Notes under the pieces: model-generated
Database searches by the model: none
What the model was told of the DNA's origin: nothing
Seen by the model: only the letters and a program-made list of their open reading frames with translations
Program-made: the position numbers and the translations under genes
IMG/VR virus record: IMGVR_UViG_3300022752_000234
Span: 1-33,269 of that record
Direction: 5' to 3' (one strand)
Origin: a virus
DNA length: 33,269 nt
In this document: piece by piece, positions 31,869 to 33,269 of the stretch
Position numbering within the stretch: position 1 is the stretch's first letter
Layout: every line of letters begins with the position of its first letter

Positions 31869-31940
31869 TAGCCCGACGGAGAATCGAACTCCGATTGCCC
31901 GGATGAAAACCGGATTTCCTAGCCATTAGAAGACCGGGCC
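31869..31940 (-). tRNA. tRNA-Glu (TTC)
   Basis: Acceptor GGCCCGG/TCGGGCT (two G-U pairs), U8, T-arm CGGAG-TTCGATT-CTCCG, anticodon loop TTTTCAT. Discriminator A; CCA not encoded. Its 3' end is adjacent, with zero spacing, to the homing endonuclease stop codon. Confidence 0.9.
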
Positions 31941-31946
31941 GTAAAT

Positions 31947-32009
31947 TAGGGTAGACACGGGCTTAGCTAGCCGTCTTTCAGGAAAAGCCCTTTTTCATAT
32001 TCTACCCTA
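31947..32009. other. Long-stem hairpin between tRNA-Glu and tRNA-fMet
   Basis: A perfect 9-bp stem TAGGGTAGA/TCTACCCTA encloses a second 6-bp stem GGGCTT/AAGCCC (31959-31964/31985-31990). It is 63 bases, too short for a tRNA and lacks a T-arm. May be a remnant tRNA, a processing signal or a small RNA. Confidence 0.5.
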
Positions 32010-32013
32010 CTTG

Positions 32014-32085
32014 TTGCAGGAGAAGGGTTCGAACCTCCGACCTCAAGGTTATGAGCCTTGCGAGCTACCACTGCTCTATCCTGCG
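32014..32085 (-). tRNA. Initiator tRNA-fMet (CAT)
   Basis: Anticodon loop CTCATAA in stem CAAGG/CCTTG. The initiator hallmark is present: C1 faces A72 unpaired (CGCAGGA versus TCCTGCA), and the D-stem is GAGC...GCTC (A11-U24), unlike elongator tRNA-Met. The lower anticodon stem has two of the three typical G-C pairs. T-arm GGAGG-TTCGAAC-CCTTC. CCA not encoded. Confidence 0.9.
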
Positions 32086-32090
32086 ATATG

Positions 32091-32164
32091 TAGTTAATAT
32101 TGGACTCGAACCAATGACCTATTCCGTATCAGGGAATCGCTCTAACCAACTGAGCTAATTAACT
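32091..32164 (-). tRNA. tRNA-Ile (GAT)
   Basis: Acceptor AGTTAAT/ATTAACT perfect, D-arm TAGCTCAGTTGGTTAGAGC canonical, anticodon loop CTGATAC, T-loop TTCGAGT, discriminator A. CCA not encoded. Confidence 0.95.
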
Positions 32165-32177
32165 ATTAATATTTTCG

Positions 32178-32258
32178 TACTGACGGTTGGATTCGAACCA
32201 ACGTTTTCAAATTTCCACTACAGGTATAGATGATATAAGCATCCACTGTTACGCCAGC
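32178..32258 (-). tRNA. Aberrant tRNA, possibly Ile (TAT), lacking a normal D-arm
   Basis: 81 bases. Acceptor GCTGGCG/CGTCAGT (7 pairs with two G-U) and T-arm GTTGG-TTCGAAT-CCAAC are good. Between them, the best anticodon hairpin is TGGATG-CTTATAT-CATCTA, extended by ACAG/CTGT, giving U33 and anticodon TAT. No D-stem can be formed and the variable region is about 17 bases. It could be a D-armless tRNA, a pseudogene, or a tRNA-like RNA. Confidence 0.5.
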
Positions 32259-32265
32259 TTATTTG

Positions 32266-32337
32266 TGGTATGGGAGTGGATTTGAACCACCGGCACAAGT
32301 TTTTCACACTTTGCTCTACCTACTGAGCTACCACACC
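32266..32337 (-). tRNA. tRNA-Phe (GAA)
   Basis: Acceptor GGTGTGG/CCATACC, D-arm GCTCAGTAGGTAGAGC, anticodon GAA in loop GTGAAAA, T-loop TTCAAAT. One base is irregular around position 26-27 (bulged A in the anticodon stem CAAGT/ACTTG). CCA not encoded. Confidence 0.85.
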
Positions 32338-32355
32338 ATTTTTTTGTAATTAATA

Positions 32356-32392
32356 GTTGATACACACTCTCGTTTCACCATCTTGTATCAAC
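32356..32392. other. 9-bp hairpin between tRNA genes
   Basis: GTTGATACA/TGTATCAAC perfect stem around a 19-base loop, in the 243-base gap between tRNA-Phe and tRNA-Leu. No U-tract on either side, so not an obvious terminator. Confidence 0.5.
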
Positions 32393-32470
32393 AGGTTAAT
32401 GAACTTAACGAGTTTCCCTTTTCTTACAATCACAATATTTTTAAATCAAAGAACTTTTTTCTCTTGTTGT

Positions 32471-32504
32471 GGGGGTGAGACCACCATCATATTTTCTCAC
32501 CCCC
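32471..32504. other. GC-rich 10-bp hairpin between tRNA genes
   Basis: GGGGGTGAGA/TCTCACCCCC perfect stem with a 14-base loop in the same gap. It is the most GC-rich helix of the region. On the plus strand GTTGTTTGTT follows, on the minus strand an A-rich tract; terminator activity is doubtful. Confidence 0.55.
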
Positions 32505-32580
32505 GTTGTTTGTTATACAAATATATGTATCATTTTTTAATCTGCCAAATCTTTTTTAAACTTTTTTTTATTTTTTTTTG

Positions 32581-32654
32581 TACCTCCAGTAGGACTCGAA
32601 CCTACAAAATCACGGGTCTAAGCCGTGCGCGTATATTAATTCCGCCATGGAGGC
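32581..32654 (-). tRNA. tRNA-Leu (TAG) with short variable loop
   Basis: Acceptor GCCTCCA/TGGAGGT, anticodon arm CACGG-CTTAGAC-CCGTG, T-arm GTAGG-TTCGAGT-CCTAC, discriminator A as for Leu. The D-arm GGCGGAATTAATATACGC follows the Leu pattern but lacks the GG dinucleotide. The variable region is about 5 bases (ATTTT) instead of the long arm of normal class II leucine tRNAs. Confidence 0.8.
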
Positions 32655-32660
32655 TTGTTG

Positions 32661-32732
32661 AGGTCCCGATTGGATTCGAACCAACGTAAACGGTTTTGCA
32701 GACCGTCCCCTAAGCCACTCGGGCACAGGACC
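32661..32732 (-). tRNA. tRNA-Cys (GCA)
   Basis: Acceptor GGTCCTG/CGGGACC, anticodon arm ACGGT-CTGCAAA-ACCGT, T-loop TTCGAAT, discriminator U typical of Cys. CCA not encoded. Confidence 0.92.
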
Positions 32733-32739
32733 CTATAAA

Positions 32740-32916
32740 TTAGCGGCAGTGGTGGTCTGCCTCTTTTGTTGCAATTTGATTATCAGGTTTAATATTCGCT
32801 TTATAACCTAAAGACTCAACTAAACCAACGGCAGGAACAACTAATTTTGAACTGAAATGTTTTTCTTGAGAACTCAAATCCTGACCGATGGGTTTGGAAT
32901 CCATCATGCTAACCAT
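32740..32916 (-). CDS. Small ORF (58 residues) growing out of a tRNA-like sequence
   Basis: ATG at 32916 (in-frame ATGs also at 32907 and 32904), stop TAA at 32740-32742. It begins MVSMMDSKPIGQDLSSQEKH and continues KLVVPAVGLVESLGYKANIK, ending ADHHCR. The composition is protein-like and codon use is normal. The first ~15 codons coincide with the D-arm and anticodon arm of a broken tRNA-Trp-like gene. Function unknown; a recombined or captured gene fragment is possible. It lies between tRNA-Arg and tRNA-Cys, 8 bases from the latter. Confidence 0.5.
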   Translation of the reverse strand: MVSMMDSKPIGQDLSSQEKHFSSKLVVPAVGLVESLGYKANIKPDNQIATKEADHHCR

Positions 32917-32930
32917 TACACCAAAGACGC
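32859..32930 (-). pseudogene. Broken tRNA, probably Trp (CCA)
   Basis: The 5' half is convincing: acceptor strand GCGTCTT, D-arm TGGTGTAATGGTTAGCAT and an anticodon arm ATGGA-TTCCAAA-CCCAT with U33 and CCA (one A-C mismatch). The 3' half has a TTTGAGT T-loop without a proper stem, and no AAGACGC strand follows to close the acceptor. The sequence continues as an open frame instead. The alternative reading, Gly (TCC), needs a worse stem. Confidence 0.5.
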
Positions 32931-32940
32931 TTATGTTTTG

Positions 32941-33013
32941 TACCTTCGGCGAGACTCAAACTCACATCTTGTGGTCCGTAGCCACATGTTCTGTTCTATT
33001 GAACTACGAAGGT
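32941..33013 (-). tRNA. tRNA-Arg (ACG)
   Basis: Acceptor ACCTTCG/CGAAGGT perfect, anticodon arm TGTGG-CTACGGA-CCACA, T-arm GTGAG-TTTGAGT-CTCGC, discriminator A. A34 would need conversion to inosine by the host enzyme. CCA not encoded. Confidence 0.92.
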
Positions 33014-33015
33014 AT

Positions 33016-33090
33016 AAATAGTTCTGGTCAACCACACGCATCCCACCGTCCTGTTTCATACGCCTAAGCCTTGTCCGTTGTGAACTATTT
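33016..33090. other. Hairpin-closed spacer between tRNA-Arg and tRNA-Gln
   Basis: AAATAGTTC/GAACTATTT, a perfect 9-bp stem, encloses 57 bases with no tRNA T-arm. It has the same 9-bp closing-stem design as 31947-32009 and 32356-32392. Confidence 0.45.
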
Positions 33091-33092
33091 GT

Positions 33093-33163
33093 GTGTATGA
33101 TGGGGAGTCAAACCCCAATTCTACGAACCAAAACCGCATGTCCTGCCATTAGACGAGGGAACA
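33093..33163 (-). tRNA. tRNA-Gln (TTG) with defective acceptor stem
   Basis: D-arm GTCTAATGGCAGGAC, anticodon arm TGCGG-TTTTGGT-TCGTA and T-arm TGGGG-TTTGACT-CCCCA are good. The acceptor strands TGTTCCC and TCATACA pair only at positions 1-3; the inner four pairs are mismatched. May be non-functional or need repair. Confidence 0.7.
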
Positions 33164-33196
33164 ATAATGAAACCAATATGTCAAAGAACCTTTTTG

Positions 33197-33268
33197 AGCT
33201 CCGTACCAGATTCGAACTGATTTCTCCTGATTACAAGTCAGGCGCATCGCCAACAATGCTTACAGAGC
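33197..33268 (-). tRNA. tRNA-Thr (TGT)
   Basis: Acceptor GCTCTGT/ACGGAGC (one U-G), D-stem GCAT/ATGC, anticodon arm CCTGA-CTTGTAA-TCAGG, T-loop TTCGAAT. Complete one base before the window edge; the array probably continues beyond. Confidence 0.9.
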
Positions 33269-33269
33269 C

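Noticed and set aside
32471-32504. GC-rich hairpin as a terminator of the tRNA operon
   Set aside because: No U-tract follows on the minus strand, and tRNA genes continue on both sides.
32888-33045. Minus-strand ORF of about 42 codons starting in the Arg/Gln spacer and reading through tRNA-Arg
   Set aside because: More than half of it is tRNA-Arg sequence, it has no leader signal, and the RNA structure explains the conservation better.

Overview
This window reads as part of the genome of a large T4-like myovirus (jumbo-scale gene set) that infects a member of the Bacteroidota, most likely a marine or freshwater flavobacterium. The virion genes are the T4 morphogenesis set: terminase large subunit gp17, portal gp20, prohead protease gp21, an acidic scaffold in the gp22 position and major capsid protein gp23, in that order on the minus strand. 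The host clue is transcriptional and translational. The best promoters fit the Bacteroidota pattern TTTG-N19/20-TAnnTTTG, and almost no gene has a Shine-Dalgarno sequence. Instead there are A-rich leaders. One small + strand gene also encodes a signal peptide ending FSFGQ, typical of flavobacteria. The DNA is very AT-rich except where RNA genes lie.

Layout. 1-16,000: virion assembly genes on the minus strand, including acidic repeat proteins, a nucleotidyltransferase-fold protein, a KTSC protein and several conserved but unnamed phage proteins. 16,033-22,859: a protein quality-control block with full-length DnaK (-), a divergent ClpC/ClpA-type unfoldase lacking the N-domain (+), an M20/peptidase-T-like metallopeptidase (+), an unknown protein (-) and a complete tmRNA (+). 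22,881-24,065: about 1.15 kb with no credible protein gene but with two Bacteroidota promoters, many hairpins and an intrinsic terminator, all on the minus strand. I interpret this as a large structured non-coding RNA. 24,061-29,950: lysis and cell-surface genes: a two-domain peptidoglycan hydrolase (M23 plus phage lysozyme), a holin-like protein, small membrane proteins, an exported small protein and a large putative virion protein. 29,990-33,269: a tRNA array on the minus strand (Asp, Glu, initiator Met, Ile, an aberrant Ile-like species, Phe, Leu, Cys, a broken Trp-like gene, Arg, Gln, Thr), invaded by a free-standing VSR-type homing endonuclease on the plus strand.

How it fits together. 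The left block builds the head: terminase packages DNA through the portal into a prohead made of scaffold and gp23, and gp21 then matures it. Several virion proteins carry short N-terminal leaders ending in a gp21-like (L/I/F)xE cleavage site, the same site seen in gp23. The middle block looks like a virus-encoded translation-rescue and proteolysis module: tmRNA tags stalled products, the Clp unfoldase keeps a ClpP-binding-type loop, the peptidase could finish peptides, and DnaK handles folding. The right block supplies lysis and extra tRNAs, including an initiator tRNA. The most novel candidate is the giant minus-strand RNA at about 22,881-24,030. All functional statements are sequence-reading inferences; no database search was run.
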